DNA of 64,000 nt from Atrina japonica (taxonomy: Eukaryota; Mollusca; Bivalvia; Pterioida; Pinnidae): contig BROG01000530.1 in assembly GCA_030159075.1 (NCBI GenBank), positions 460,524 to 524,523 of the forward strand, in the 5' to 3' direction. This document shows positions 1-13,518 of the stretch, piece by piece. Under the pieces are notes generated by a model, which made no database searches, was not told where the DNA came from, and worked only from the letters and a program-made list of their open reading frames with translations. The translations under genes and the position numbers were made by a program. How positions within the stretch are numbered: position 1 is the first letter of the stretch; each line of letters opens with the position of its first letter.

Positions 1-363
1 TTGTAAATAAAAGGTCAATGTAGATTACACAGGTATCATCATTTAAACGTCTGATATCACAGGAGTCTCTTCTTACAAAACATACTTCTTTACATGAATA
101 TATGACATTATAAAAGTTTTATTCTAAATAATTTTACTGACAACAGCAAAGTTTTATTGCTATTAAAATCAATAACACATGTCGAATACTCAAATGACAT
201 ATCTTGTAACACAACAATTAGTCATCGGTTTCATTGTAATATAACATCACAAATTAAGAACCTCACTTATAGCACACTCTTTAACCGTACGTGGTGCCTT
301 GTGTCCATTAGTCGACCAATTTTGTCTGTTGTCGTTGAAGGATGTTCTCATAGATTTACTGCG
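1..363. other. Unique AT-rich flank, nothing recognised
   Basis: This is the left edge of the window. I see no repeat, RNA gene or convincing reading frame. The 80-codon open frame here runs into the adjacent satellite and has no recognisable motif. Confidence 0.5.
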
Positions 364-1463
364 CTGAACTATTCCGAACTCATACACTTACTACAGTGAA
401 CTATTCCGAACTCATACACTTACTACAGTGAACTATTCCGAACTCATACACTTACTACAATGAACTATTCCGAACTCATACACTTACTACAGTGAACTAT
501 TCCGAACTCATACACTTACTACAGTGAACTATTCCGAACTCATACACTTACTACAGTGAACTACAGTACACTTAACTACTATTCCGAACTCATACACTTA
601 CTACAGTGAACTATTCCGAACTCATACACTTACTACACTGAACTATTCCGAACTCATACAGTGAACTATTCCGAACTCATACAATGAACTACAATTGAAC
701 GATTCCGAACTCATACACTTACTACAGTGAACTATTCCGAACTATACACGAACTACATGAACTACTCATACACTTACTACAATGAACTATTCCGAACTCA
801 TACACTTACTACAATGAACTATTCCGAACTCATACACTTACTACATTCCGAACTATTACACTTACTCAATGAACTATTCCGAACTCTTACTTACTACAAT
901 GAACTATTCCGAACTCATACACTTACTACAGTGAACTATTCCGAACTCATACACTTACTACAATGAACTATTCCGAACTCATACACTTACTACAGTGAAC
1001 TATTCCGAACTCATACACTTACTACAATGAACTATTCCGAACTCATACACTTACTACAGTGAACCATTCCGACTCATACACTGAACTACAGTGAACCGAA
1101 CTCATACACTTACTACAATGAACTATTCCGAACTCATCACTTACTACTTACTCCGAACTCATACACTTACTACAATGAACTATTCCGAACTCATACACTT
1201 ACTACAATGAACTATTCCGAACTCATACACTTACTACAGTGAACTATTCCGAACTCATACACTTACTACAGTGAACTATTCCGAACTCATACACTTACTA
1301 CAATGAACTATTCCGAACTCATACACTTACTACAGTGAACTATTCCGAACTCATACACTTACTACACTGAACTATTCCGAACTCATACACTTACTACAAT
1401 GAACTATTCCGAACTCATACACTTACTACAGTGAACTATTCCGAACTCATACACTTACTACAC
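364..1463. repeat. 32-bp satellite, homogeneous block
   Basis: Head-to-tail copies of a 32-bp unit beginning GTGAACTATTCCGAACTCAT and ending ACACTTACTACA. Most copies are nearly identical, varying mainly at GTGAAC, ATGAAC or CTGAAC. Short deletions and scrambled copies occur near 555-575, 655-745, 845-895 and 1065-1155. About 33 copies are present. Short open frames through it are by-products of the repeat. Confidence 0.95.
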
Positions 1464-2045
1464 TGAAATAATTTGTACTCATAAACTTACTGCACTGACA
1501 TAATTCGTGATCGTAGACTTATTGCACTGACAGAATTCGTGATCGTAGACTTACTGCATTGACAAAATTCGTATTCATTACTTACTTCACTGACATAGTT
1601 CGTCCTCACAACTTTCTACACTGAAATACTTCGTACTCATAGACTTACTACACTGAAATATTCTATACTCATAGACTTACTACACTGAAATATTCCGTAC
1701 TCAAAGGCAAACTACACTGAAATATTCTATACTCATAGCCTTATTACAATGAAATAATTCGTACTCATAGCCTTACTACACTGAAATATTCTATACTCAT
1801 AGCCTTATTACACTGAAATAATTCGTACTCATAGCCTTACTACACTGAAATACTTTGAACTCATTGACTTACTACACTGAAATAGTCTATACTCATAGCC
1901 TTATTACACTAAAATATTCCGTACTTATAGACTTACTACACTGACATACTTCGTACTCATAGACTTACTACACTGAAATATTTCGTACTCAAAGGCAAAC
2001 TACACTGACATGATTGGGCTCGTAGTCTAATCTACACTGTATAAA
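1464..2045. repeat. 32-bp satellite, diverged block
   Basis: This block continues the same array with a related but different consensus, roughly CTGAAATATTC then GTACTCATAGACTTACTACA. Period is about 31-33 bp, with more substitutions and indels than the left block. Copies become hard to recognise after about 2010. It looks like the older edge of the array next to a recently homogenised centre. Confidence 0.85.
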
Positions 2046-2778
2046 TTCCTACCCACAAATCTATGTCAACAGGTTTTAAAATATTGAGGCTGTTTGAAAA
2101 CTAAAACAATGTTCTGTTTGTTTTCATGGATATTGTTCCATTGAGTCGTATAAAACCATTTCCAATCGTGTTGATAAACGTTTTCAAATATATGTCAATA
2201 AATATGATTTGCACACTGGTTACACTAGACTTCCCAGAAGATGACAAAACCAATTATCGAGCTTGATTGAGTGGAAATGACATGATTTGATGGATAAATG
2301 AAGTCCTATAATGATGTAAATCACAGATAACATCAACTTGGTTCTGTAATTAATGTCTAGTGGAAACTATATATAATGCTATGTCTGCATTTCTGAACAA
2401 CAGAAAAACCAAACATCTGATAAATATTTACGAACTAGTATAATTACAGATATTAATCTGTAGGATTCACATGGTCTTTCGGAACTAAATTAAGGAAATT
2501 TGCTAATAGAATTAATACCAGAAATTGGATTGTTTCTTACACATTGCTATGTAAAGTGTTTCGCAGACCTCCGAATATAAGATGACGTCATCTATGCAGA
2601 TACCTACAGGGCAAATGTGAACACTATCAATTTAGACAGAATGCCTTATTTATTCAAATGTAGTTGAAACTTTTGAATATGAAATACTATTTTAATGTAA
2701 ATCAGCTCTTTGTCTCATTCGCACGTTTACTAATGTCCATTAGTTTTCTGATTAACTCTTAACAGATGAACTTGACCG
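2046..2778. other. Unique intergenic DNA, nothing recognised
   Basis: AT-rich sequence between the satellite and a SINE, with stops in all frames at short intervals. No repeat or RNA gene was recognised. Confidence 0.45.
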
Positions 2779-3108
2779 CTTGTGATGTTCTAGTGGTAGA
2801 GCATGCGGAAGGACCCGGAATTGATTCCCCGACCGAGTCAAACCAGTGACTTTAAAAATGGTAGTGACTGTTCCTTGCCAAGCTCTCGGTATAAGAAGTG
2901 AAAGTCACGTGTCTTTCGGATGAGACTGAAAACCAGGTCACGTGTCGAGGAAAACGTGACACGTAAAAAACAACCACTGCACTGGCGTCAGTCTATAGCA
3001 CAGGCCAAAATCTGTAGCACTTCACCTAACACTGATGACATCTCAATATAAGTGAAAAATTCTTGACGGGGTGTAAAACAACAATCAAACAAGCAAAACA
3101 AACAGATA
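2779..3108 (+). mobile_element. tRNA-derived SINE, near full length
   Basis: A tRNA-like head carries an A-box-like TAGTGGTAGAGC at 2791 and a B-box-like GGAATTGATTCCCC at 2817. The central block TCTTTCGGATGAGAC lies at about 2912. A conserved stretch GGCCAAAATCTGTAGCACTT near 3003 leads to a tail TTCTTGACGGGGTGTAAAAC followed by CAA-rich repeats. The same order of blocks is in the copy at 42801-43076, so this is one family. It is moderately diverged and probably inactive. The tRNA head is a Pol III promoter relic, not a functional tRNA. Confidence 0.85.
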
Positions 3109-3117
3109 AACCTGCAA

Positions 3118-3236
3118 TTTCCCTTCACAATCAGCTCACGTCCCAGCAAAGCTCGGGCAGACGCTTACTACATATGAGATACATCGTGGTTTAAAGCGTA
3201 ATGCTGTAACCACTCGGTGATAGAGGCCCCAACTAG
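3118..3236 (-). mobile_element. Inverted tRNA-like SINE head
   Basis: On the minus strand the segment begins GGGGCCTCTATCACCGAGTG and continues GTTACAGCATTACG, resembling a Ser/Leu-type tRNA 5' half with A-box. A degenerate B-box region follows. It lies tail-to-tail with the SINE at 2779-3108. A SINE fragment from a second family is the likely explanation. It is too divergent to be a tRNA gene. Confidence 0.5.
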
Positions 3237-3520
3237 TGAGAATATAATTAGCAAAAGAAACATCTACATGCGCATTTAGTGTATTCCGAGTTTTAATACT
3301 ATACTGTTGATTCCATAGAGTTTGATCCGATTTTCCAGACGATTATTTTGAATTCATATCACCCCCTCTCCGAAACTGAGGACGTAGTAGACAGTGCATA
3401 GAGTTTGTTTTCTTGCACAGACGTTTTCCTTTAAAATCCCCTAAATAAATGAAACAATGTAGGATTGATTCCAGATATGTGTTTTGTTATTTGAGCTAAT
3501 AATGGATTGGTATATAATAA

Positions 3521-3652
3521 AAGTATTATCATATCAGTTACTTGATCCATAGATACTGATCAGGACTCATTGACAGTCGCAGACCGATGCGATCCATGCC
3601 TGTCAACTTGACATGATCCGGCTCTTCGGATCAAGTAACTGTTATGAAAATA
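3521..3652. mobile_element. Fold-back / MITE-like hairpin
   Basis: CAGTTACTTGATCC at 3535-3548 is repeated as its exact reverse complement at 3628-3641. The similarity extends outward imperfectly, and inward to TTGACAG-type segments near 3569 and 3599. The element is about 115-130 bp and AT-rich outside the arms. No coding content is present. Confidence 0.65.
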
Positions 3653-4884
<1,232 letters not shown>

Positions 4885-5058
4885 GGCTAGATATGACAAA
4901 TCTATTTATATATTTTTTTATTTATCTTATCACAGCATAGTCAATCTCGGGACAGATAAAAAAGGTCATAAATTAGTTGAGAATGTTAACATCAGATATT
5001 CAGTAATCACTCATTTTTTAACTTTTAAACAGGCAATCAATTATATGATTCATTTTAC

Positions 5059-5078
5059 CACACACACATACACACACA

Positions 5079-5134
<56 letters not shown>
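5059..5134. repeat. Compound (CA)n(GA)n microsatellite
   Basis: A short CA tract with one TA interruption passes directly into about 54 bp of pure GA. Confidence 0.98.
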
Positions 5135-5138
<4 letters not shown>

Positions 5139-6190
5139 ACTCAAGACATATTGCTGTGACACTTGTGTTAAATAATTACATATATCTTTATCGCTCACAC
5201 ATTCCATTTTAAGTCCGTATTACAATGATGTATTTGAATATTAGATGCATTGTGACATAATAATACAAATCCTTATTATATATCTTAAAAGATTGAACTC
5301 AATCAATTTCTCGAGGGAATACATTATTAATGATTTGAGATTTTTTCCGAAACTTTGTGTTATACACGATAGAAAATATTGAAAATAGGTGAAACATGTT
5401 TGCAATATGTATTGTACGCTGACTTCATTTTAAGAAAGTCTTAAAGAGTACTTATTTTCAGAAAATAGAATTATTGATATGCGTATCTATAAAATATTAC
5501 TTAATTCAAGACAGACAAAATCAAAGTTTTAAATACAAGTAGGAGTATAGTGTGCATTTTTCTCTTTAAATTTACAATTACAGAAGATTCTTTCTTTATT
5601 GTAAAAATATTTAATTTTTTGTTTAATTCAAATCGAGCACACGAAATAAAATAACATATAACTTTAAACGTAAGATGATATAAACATGCAGTCAAACAAA
5701 CACATGTTTAAGCTTTTCCGTTCTCTGAAATGTCAGTTAAAAATAGTGCAAACTGCTTAAAATTGTTTCTTTAAATATGTACTCAAGAATTTCTGGAAAA
5801 TGTTATATATCAAATAAAAACACAAATATAAATATCAATTCTATATATTGTAGATATACCGTGAAAACTGTGTTTTCCGGAATGATTTCATCGATAATAT
5901 GAAGGGTTCTTCTAAAGGCATTTAAGATAGGAAAATAGCTGGAACAACATCTGCTAAATGTACCTACTATTTATCAAATACTATAGAGTGGAAATGTATA
6001 AATTACGTTATAAAGTTTTGGCGAAGATAACAAAGTAAAATTGAAGTATCAACATTCTAAAGAGAAAACAACTTTATATATGTAAAGAAAAGTAATCCAT
6101 TTCAATATATATCAGAACTGTGATATGCTTTAATTTTACGAAGAATTGTAATGCTATTTGTACAAGTTGCAATACATTAACGATAGAATA
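5135..6190. other. Unique AT-rich DNA, nothing recognised
   Basis: Very AT-rich, with dense stops in all frames. No repeat or RNA gene was recognised. Confidence 0.45.
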
Positions 6191-6335
6191 TGAAAATCAC
6201 AGATGCCAAAGTATTAATCTTCAGGATGTCCAAGATAGAATGACTACGGTATATCAAGAGGTGGGATCAGGTGCCATGGAGGAGTAAGCATCCCCTTGTG
6301 ACCGGTCACACCCTTAGTGAGCCCAGAGTCAAAAT
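6191..6335 (-). mobile_element. 3' end of RT element, inverted copy (left)
   Basis: Read on the minus strand, this is a 3' terminal segment found eight times in the window. It contains a GACCGGTCACA-type box, then GGGATGCTTACTCCTCCATG and GCACCTGATCCCACCTC, then a tail related to TGTCC...ACTTTGG. No RT coding sequence remains. It is arranged head-to-head with the copy at 7158-7303, about 820 bp away. Inverted termini of this sort are known in Penelope-like elements; family membership here is inferred. Confidence 0.8.
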
Positions 6336-6385
6336 AATGTAATTTTATGTTAAACATGAACGTAAAATGTAAAAAAAAAACACAG

Positions 6386-6425
6386 AAAGTTACATTACAT
6401 TGAAACGTTACATTACATTGTAACG
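6386..6425. repeat. Short duplicated, palindromic motif
   Basis: GTTACATTACATTG occurs twice in succession, and the second copy forms the near palindrome CGTTACATTACATTGTAACG. It lies just inside the left retroelement end. Confidence 0.7.
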
Positions 6426-7157
6426 TCAAACACTTTAAATTAAACGTTACTTGGAATGTTTTGCCCCATGAAGAATGTTCACGTGTAAGAAAAATGTAAT
6501 GTTAAGATTTTATTTATATAATGGACTTGAATTATTGCAAAAAGGGGTTTATATACATTACGATTTTTTGAGAAATTTTATTTCGGGGTTTTCATTCTGA
6601 ATTGATTTTACCAAAAAAGTAATTTGGGGTAGAACATCGGCTTAATATATGTCCTGTATAACAAGGTTTAATTGAAGGAACATAGACTAATGTGAGATTT
6701 ATGTAGACTTGTACATGATGCGCTGTTTCTCAATTATCATGGACAATTTGTTTTGGTTCTCATGCAACCTCGTTTTGGACATCTCCTCATTGCCATACTA
6801 CTAAGAGTTTAGATAATTAGATCTGTGTGTTAGCGTTTCCCGAAATTAATCAACTAATAGATTGGTACAGAACTTTAAAAATACGACGAAACTATAAGTA
6901 AATAAAGATTAAAAGCATATAGAAATGATTATCTATGAACAGAACTCACCGAGATGTAACATTTCAATAGCAATTATAAAGATAAAGTTTCAACCAAAAA
7001 AGTTCCCGATCGCCAGCAGGTAAGATCGCGTTTATAAAGAAAGTCTCAACATTTTTTTAAACTAGTTAATATATGATACCAGTATACACGGGCATCCGAA
7101 GTTATCGGAGTTCCTGTAATAATTTGTCAGATTTTGTGATGTTAACCATTTTTTCAT

Positions 7158-7303
7158 TCGAAATTGACACTGTGGACTCTCAGCGAGTGTGACCGGTCGT
7201 CAGAGAATGCTTACTCCTCCATGGTACCTGATCCCACCTCAGGATTTTCAGATATCCGTGTTTGTTCAAAGTTCACCATTAGTATTTGTGATTTTTATAT
7301 TCT
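7158..7303 (+). mobile_element. 3' end of RT element, inverted copy (right)
   Basis: Plus-strand copy of the same terminal segment: GTGTGACCGGTCGTCAGAGA, then ATGCTTACTCCTCCATGG, ACCTGATCCCACCTC, and a tail ending GTGATTTTTATATTCTG. With the inverted copy at 6191-6335 it bounds a 1.1-kb unit that lacks RT coding sequence. Confidence 0.8.
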
Positions 7304-7679
7304 GTTATAAGTTGCTTTAATTACTTCTGAGGTGTTATTACTTACGATAATTATAAGTAGATTTATACCAATGCTATGGACGTATGCCGGTCCATAACGA
7401 CATTTTGTACCGAGTCACGACTACGTATACCCTGATCATTTCACGGAGACTACAGTTGACTGTATTGTGATTAAAAGTCGAAAATAATGTACAAGGGGGA
7501 GTTAAGCAAATAATCTTGTGATTTTGCTGCTTAATTTAACAAGCGGTGTGATTGCTATTCGTACATGTGAGATATGGAGAGATGAGGTGTGTGGTCCAAG
7601 AGTGGTCCGTATTTTCAACGGGTTTTTAAGTGTTACTACACTCGTAAACACATCGTCAAAGTATCAAATTGCACATTCT

Positions 7680-7830
7680 AACCCATTTACCCTCCTCTCT
7701 ATCTAGGCATAGAGCTGTAGGTACATGAGATGACACCGCTGAAAATCTGCTACAATCAGGGATAGAACCAGGGACCCTGTGGGATCATGTTGAAGATCAG
7801 GTGCTCTGTCCATTTTTGTTATGAATAATG
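7680..7830 (-). mobile_element. tRNA-like SINE head, degenerate
   Basis: On the minus strand GGACAGAGCACCTGATCTTC (near 7802) resembles a tRNA A-box region. CCTGGTTCTATCCCTG, about 45 bp downstream, resembles a B-box. The remainder down to about 7690 is unassigned. It is probably a fragment of a tRNA-derived SINE. No acceptor stem closes, so a functional tRNA is unlikely. Confidence 0.45.
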
Positions 7831-8074
7831 TTGGAATGATAATCATTGATGAATTTTTTTAACAAATGTGACAGAAAATATTAACATTAAACGTTGAGGG
7901 TTAAGGCACGTGATTGTCCATATGGTAAATATTTGTACATCGGGTTAAAGAATGACACATCATTATCAACGGGTATCAGATAAACTCAGTACCCTGTTAG
8001 TGTTCTGTGCGTATGATCAGATGTATCATCATCATAATTCTATCTCACAGTCTATCTCATAACACACAAAGAAA

Positions 8075-8492
8075 CAGTGTGTAAAACGTGGTTAAACAGA
8101 AAAGAATTAATTTGCGAAACATGGTTAAACAGAAAAGATCTACTTTGCGAAACGTGTGTGAAACAGGAAAGAAACATTTTATGAAACATGAATAAACGGA
8201 AAAGAAACATTAATATTTTAACATTATCAAACAGCAAAGAAACATTTTATGAAACGTAGTTAAACAGAAAATGAACAATTTGTGTAGCGTATTCTAACAT
8301 AAAAGAAACAATTTGTGAAATACAGTTCAACAGAAAAGAAAAAAAATTGTGAAACATTTTTAGAAAGAAAAAAAAACAATTTGTGAAGCGAACTTCAACA
8401 GAAAAGAAACATTTTGTGTTGCATTGTTAAACAGAAAAGAAACAATTTGTGTAACATAGTTAAACAGAAAAGAAACATTTTACTACATCGAC
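8075..8492. repeat. Degenerate 33-bp minisatellite
   Basis: About 12 head-to-tail copies of a unit close to AAACAGAAAAGAAACAATTT plus GTGAAACATAGTT, with many substitutions and 1-3 bp indels. The best-preserved copies are at the right end (8410-8492) and the most eroded near 8200-8230. No coding potential is preserved across copies. Confidence 0.85.
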
Positions 8493-8987
8493 TTGTTGCA
8501 TGATAAGTTTGATATATATAACTACAAATATTTGTTATTATGGATTGTTCAACGCGTGGGTGATTTATTCACCGTTCATTCAGAAGCGTTTTACAAGTAT
8601 TCGACCATCGACAATACTACGCACACATGGGACACGTGCCCTTGTTTTCTTTCTCTTCAATCATAAATGAAATGGACATCGCTAATATCTAGTATGTAAT
8701 CATTGTAAAGCTTTTCACTGCGACGTATAGAAAAACTGTCAACGGCAAACAATAAGAAGTCAAAAAACACTGGCCGCGGATGTTTATAGAGTTTTCTACA
8801 TTCCTTTAATGTATTTGACTATATAACGTTTATCATTTATCTATACATGAATATATGAACGATAGATAAAATGCTTGTGTAATTGAGAGTGAGAGAAAAA
8901 TAGAGCTGGTTGTCCGATAAATTCCTATTGTGTATTAGACCGTACAAATAATATAACAGCATGGATATATAGATGGGATATAAAAAG

Positions 8988-8990
<3 letters not shown>

Positions 8991-9031
<41 letters not shown>
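8991..9031. repeat. (GA)n microsatellite
   Basis: About 41 bp of uninterrupted GA repeat. Confidence 0.98.
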
Positions 9032-9034
<3 letters not shown>

Positions 9035-9208
9035 AACACAACATATTTCAGTCATTCGCAGTATATATTACACACGATAACTTATGGAGCTCGAAGGTGA
9101 CCGTATCGGTTGTTTTTTTTTATTCGTAACGGCAGCCAGTTTCCATTGCAATTTAAATAATTTTAATAAAAATCGAAGTCCTTCAAAGGGAAGTATCGTT
9201 ATGGAACA

Positions 9209-9320
9209 AAAACAGTTAACACACTCTGAATTCACAAATTGTCGACCCCTTGGCCTTTATCAAGTGAAAGATGACAATATTTGTGATGTTTGTGAATTCA
9301 GAGTGTGTTTACTGTTAAAA
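9209..9320. mobile_element. Short fold-back element with ~30-bp arms
   Basis: The left arm AAAACAGTTAACACACTCTG plus AATTCACAAA (9209-9238) matches the reverse complement of 9289-9320 with about two differences. The loop is about 50 bp. It fits a non-autonomous MITE or a solo hairpin. The small ORF that covers it is incidental. Confidence 0.8.
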
Positions 9321-9322
9321 TA

Positions 9323-11310
9323 ATTTATATTAAGATAGATATATATTGTACTTCCAAGCTACGCTTAATTTTTCATTGTACCCAAGTGTAATTTTGCAGT
9401 GTAGAAGTTTCACAATAGGTAAATATTTCAATAACATTTTGTTATTACACTCTATAAGTTTATCTAAAACATCTGGAATGTGATTTAACAAAATAGGTCG
9501 TTAAATATCCACATTGATAAATTTGAATATTAAGGATAACATAAGTTGAGTATTACGGCAGTATGAGTTTTTATCATTGCATTTTATTACGATGATAAAA
9601 AAAACATTTAAAGGTAAATAAAAGAATACTGGTACGTACCTTTGTGTACAGGTTAGTGTAACGATGTATTTCAGTCACTATATGTTGAGTTACATCCTGG
9701 GTAAAAGTCCATTTACATTATATCAAATAACATTCCAGTCGAAAACAAAAAAAAATGGAGAAAATATTACAAATTAGTGAACAAGTAATACTTGGTCGGT
9801 TTTTACGAATACGACACTACCGCCTTTGTCTGCCTTGAGTAAACGAAAGATCAAGCAAGCACAGGGTGAAGTCCCGTTGTGTAAGCTACGCGTTAGCGAT
9901 ACGCAACTTCTTTAAAGTAAGTCGTTCAATTTTATATCGCCTCGCTAAAAACTTTTGAGTTCTGTTTAAAGAACTAGCCAAGTTATAGATACAACACTCA
10001 AGTTCGTATTGATCAAACATTTGTTATTGCACGCCGGTAAAAGTCGGGTTTGGAAGGCGAAATAATAATACACCGTAATTACAAATACCATTCGCTGGGA
10101 TGCTAATTGAAGCAATTTTCCGTTGTATTTAGAACATGCATAATCATGATTCGTAAGCAGATGGAGCATGTGTTTCAGGTGTCTGTACTGATACAAGTGT
10201 TAATAGAATACACGTGGGTAGTCATGGTTGTAAGACATTAATATGAAATATATATCACCCTAGGTTATGATTAACGTTGCATCCCCGTTATCAAATTCCA
10301 GGCTTCGCTTATGAGATGTGAAATTCCGAGAACAAATTTGTTATATGATAAATAGTAACACGCAGATTATGCATTTTCATAATTATTTTTATTTCTGACA
10401 TCTTAAATAAGACGAGTAGGAATGTAAATTCACTTTGTTTCTATTTAAACTTGCAAAATATAGTGCTGGTATTTTAGCGATCGTTGTCAAGGCGAATTAT
10501 ATAAATACCAAAGGAGTCGGTGTGTCAAGGAAGACCATGCCCACGTTCTTGCAACTTACAAGGCCCTCTCCAGTTAATACAGTATACAATAAGTTTAAGT
10601 AACACGTGATGGTATGACTGAAAATTATTTCGCTTATATAGGCAATAAAGTCGGGAATTGGTAGAGATGATCTAGCTAATTTCGCTACGCGCCAGAACCT
10701 CTGGCCTTTAATTCAACTAATTTTCATTTGGCCACGTTTTCGGTATCACTATGGGTTGATATGTATGCTAGAAACAGTCAGTAAGACATAAGAAATGCCC
10801 CTTTCAAAACTTAGTCAGCACTTAAGACACATTTGGACTGATCTAAGTTATTGATTTACAGAAGAGTCCATTGCTTTTCAGGAGTTGATGAGCCAAATAT
10901 TGTGCATATCAAAACATTTAATGAAAAATTACTTCATCCATATATGCATATACTAGAGTGGCGGACGGAAGCGCGCCGGTCGCAATAGCTAGTTCTCCAT
11001 GTAGATAGCGACAGGTGAAAACGGTTTAAAATTAATACCACCCACACTTTAAACTCAATAAAACTGTGAGAGTTCGCCACTAGGAGAGAGGTACTGTCAA
11101 TACTCGGCTGAATGTGTCCATATCAATAGGAATCGATGTCCATATCCCACACTATCGAACTCTAAAACTTCACGCATGTCACACGAATTTATGTATCTGT
11201 TTCAGGCCACCTTGATTTTTAGGTACTGTATGTTGAGGGCTAAAAGGTGGTGAAATACCTGAAGTACCTAATTTCAGATCATGCTTACCGACCCTGTAGG
11301 AATTACGAAG
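9323..11310. other. Intergenic DNA, nothing recognised
   Basis: Two kilobases with no repeat, RNA gene or convincing ORF. A weak inverted pair (AGAGTGGCGGA near 10955, TTCGCCACTAGG near 11072) may mark a decayed element. Confidence 0.4.
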
Positions 11311-11324
11311 CACACCCACACACA

Positions 11325-11406
<82 letters not shown>
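11311..11406. repeat. Compound (CA)n(TA)n microsatellite
   Basis: About 47 bp of CA, with CCC interruptions at its start, changes directly to about 48 bp of TA. It abuts the left end of the element at 11407. Confidence 0.98.
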
Positions 11407-11408
<2 letters not shown>

Positions 11409-12779
11409 CGGAAGCAGGATTTTAGGCTAGAGGGGACGTGCTTTTGATCTTCACAGTGTGATGTGGATCGAGAATTTGTTCAGGGGTGGGGGTGAGGCTA
11501 ATAGAATTGTACTAGACTGTTATAATACAAGCCTTATTGAACGTCTTTTGTTTTACAAATTGTTGGATAAATTGTGAAGCAATTATTCATTTGAGACTAT
11601 AGGGAAACGTAGTTAATTAAAAAATATAATTATGAAATGTGGAGGCTTTGCAGACACAGCCTAACGAGAAGTTCCCATGCTTTGATGGTCGAAAATGTAG
11701 AATCGTCGCCGAGCGGTGCGAGGTCAGAAAATGTCTGGAAATTTTCCGGCTTTTTACTTTAAAATCAAAGGTTTACGCCTTTTTTCGCCTAAATCTTTTC
11801 ATGGCCACTACATATAATACTAAGTGTTGGATCGTAATGGGGTCTGGTTTTAAACATCTTTCTGAAAACACATGAAATTTTTAAGTCTGTAGACGCATTT
11901 TTCTGCTTCCAGACGGAAAATACGCCTGGATTCCACTAATAAATCATACTGATAATCCTCCTCAAAAGAAGCTTGATTTAGCAAAAAGGTTAAGGTAACC
12001 TAAAAATGGGACATAATTTCGGCTTAATAGCCTCCAGACACTGAATTATGACCTCTTTATCCGTAAATATAATTCATTGATATATTAATTCAACCTGAAA
12101 TTGAAGTGGAATTTGGTGATGACTAGAGGGTTCGACAGCAAGCTTCTGAGATAAAATTTTGAATAATTAAATTAATTGGAAGCTCGATGAGGTATTTTCT
12201 AGTTCCGAGACATAAAACTGTTTTCCCTTAGACCTTCAAATTGTATTTTCATTATTTCATGTTTTTATGTTGATACTTACATTATTAATTTTCTTGAAAT
12301 GCAGCAGTTTGGTAGTAAAAATATTAAATAAAAATAGTATATAACAAAATAAATGAAAAAGAAAGCAGAAAATGTAAATATCGCCACAGTATGTACTATG
12401 TTATAGGATTACGTTTGCCCCGTGTTCCAGGGCATTTCCCCAGAAATACATAGAGAGTTAATTTTCAAATTGCCACTCGTTTTTATCCCCAGTAATGAAT
12501 TAAGTTTAAAGACTAATTATTCACAAAAATAAACTTGAGTTTCAATGAACAGAAATGTTACAAGAGCAATTCAAGTGGAGTCCAGAAAATTTTTATATTT
12601 TAAAAGGTCTGGGAAGCCTTTTCTGGATTTACAGAAAAAAAATGATTTAAAAATCTCTGAGAGGGATTTTATTGTGCTTACAAACACTAAAAGTTTATTT
12701 ACTATATTCTATTTTTTTTTAAAAAAGACAATATTAGGCGGGCGTGCTCCTCCACGCCCCCCACCCTGTAAATCCGCCA
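11407..12779. mobile_element. 1.4-kb non-autonomous element with GGCGGA ends
   Basis: The left end reads GGCGGAAGCAGGATTTTAGG. The right end, read on the minus strand, reads GGCGGATTTACAGGGTGGGG followed by a G-rich stretch containing GGAGCACGCCC. The two ends are imperfect inverted repeats. Both sides are (AT)n tracts, as if the element entered or seeded AT repeat. The interior has short scattered ORFs (for example 11639-11875) with no recognisable domain. The transposon class is not assigned. Confidence 0.55.
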
Positions 12780-13449
<670 letters not shown>

Positions 13450-13509
<60 letters not shown>

Positions 13510-13518
13510 GCACGCACG
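13450..13518. repeat. (CA)n microsatellite with CACG end
   Basis: About 55 bp of CA followed by three CACG-type tetranucleotide steps. Confidence 0.98.

Noticed and set aside
364..2045. Possible CRISPR array from regular 32-bp repeats
   Set aside because: There are no unique spacers: the units are contiguous and the surrounding DNA is eukaryotic.
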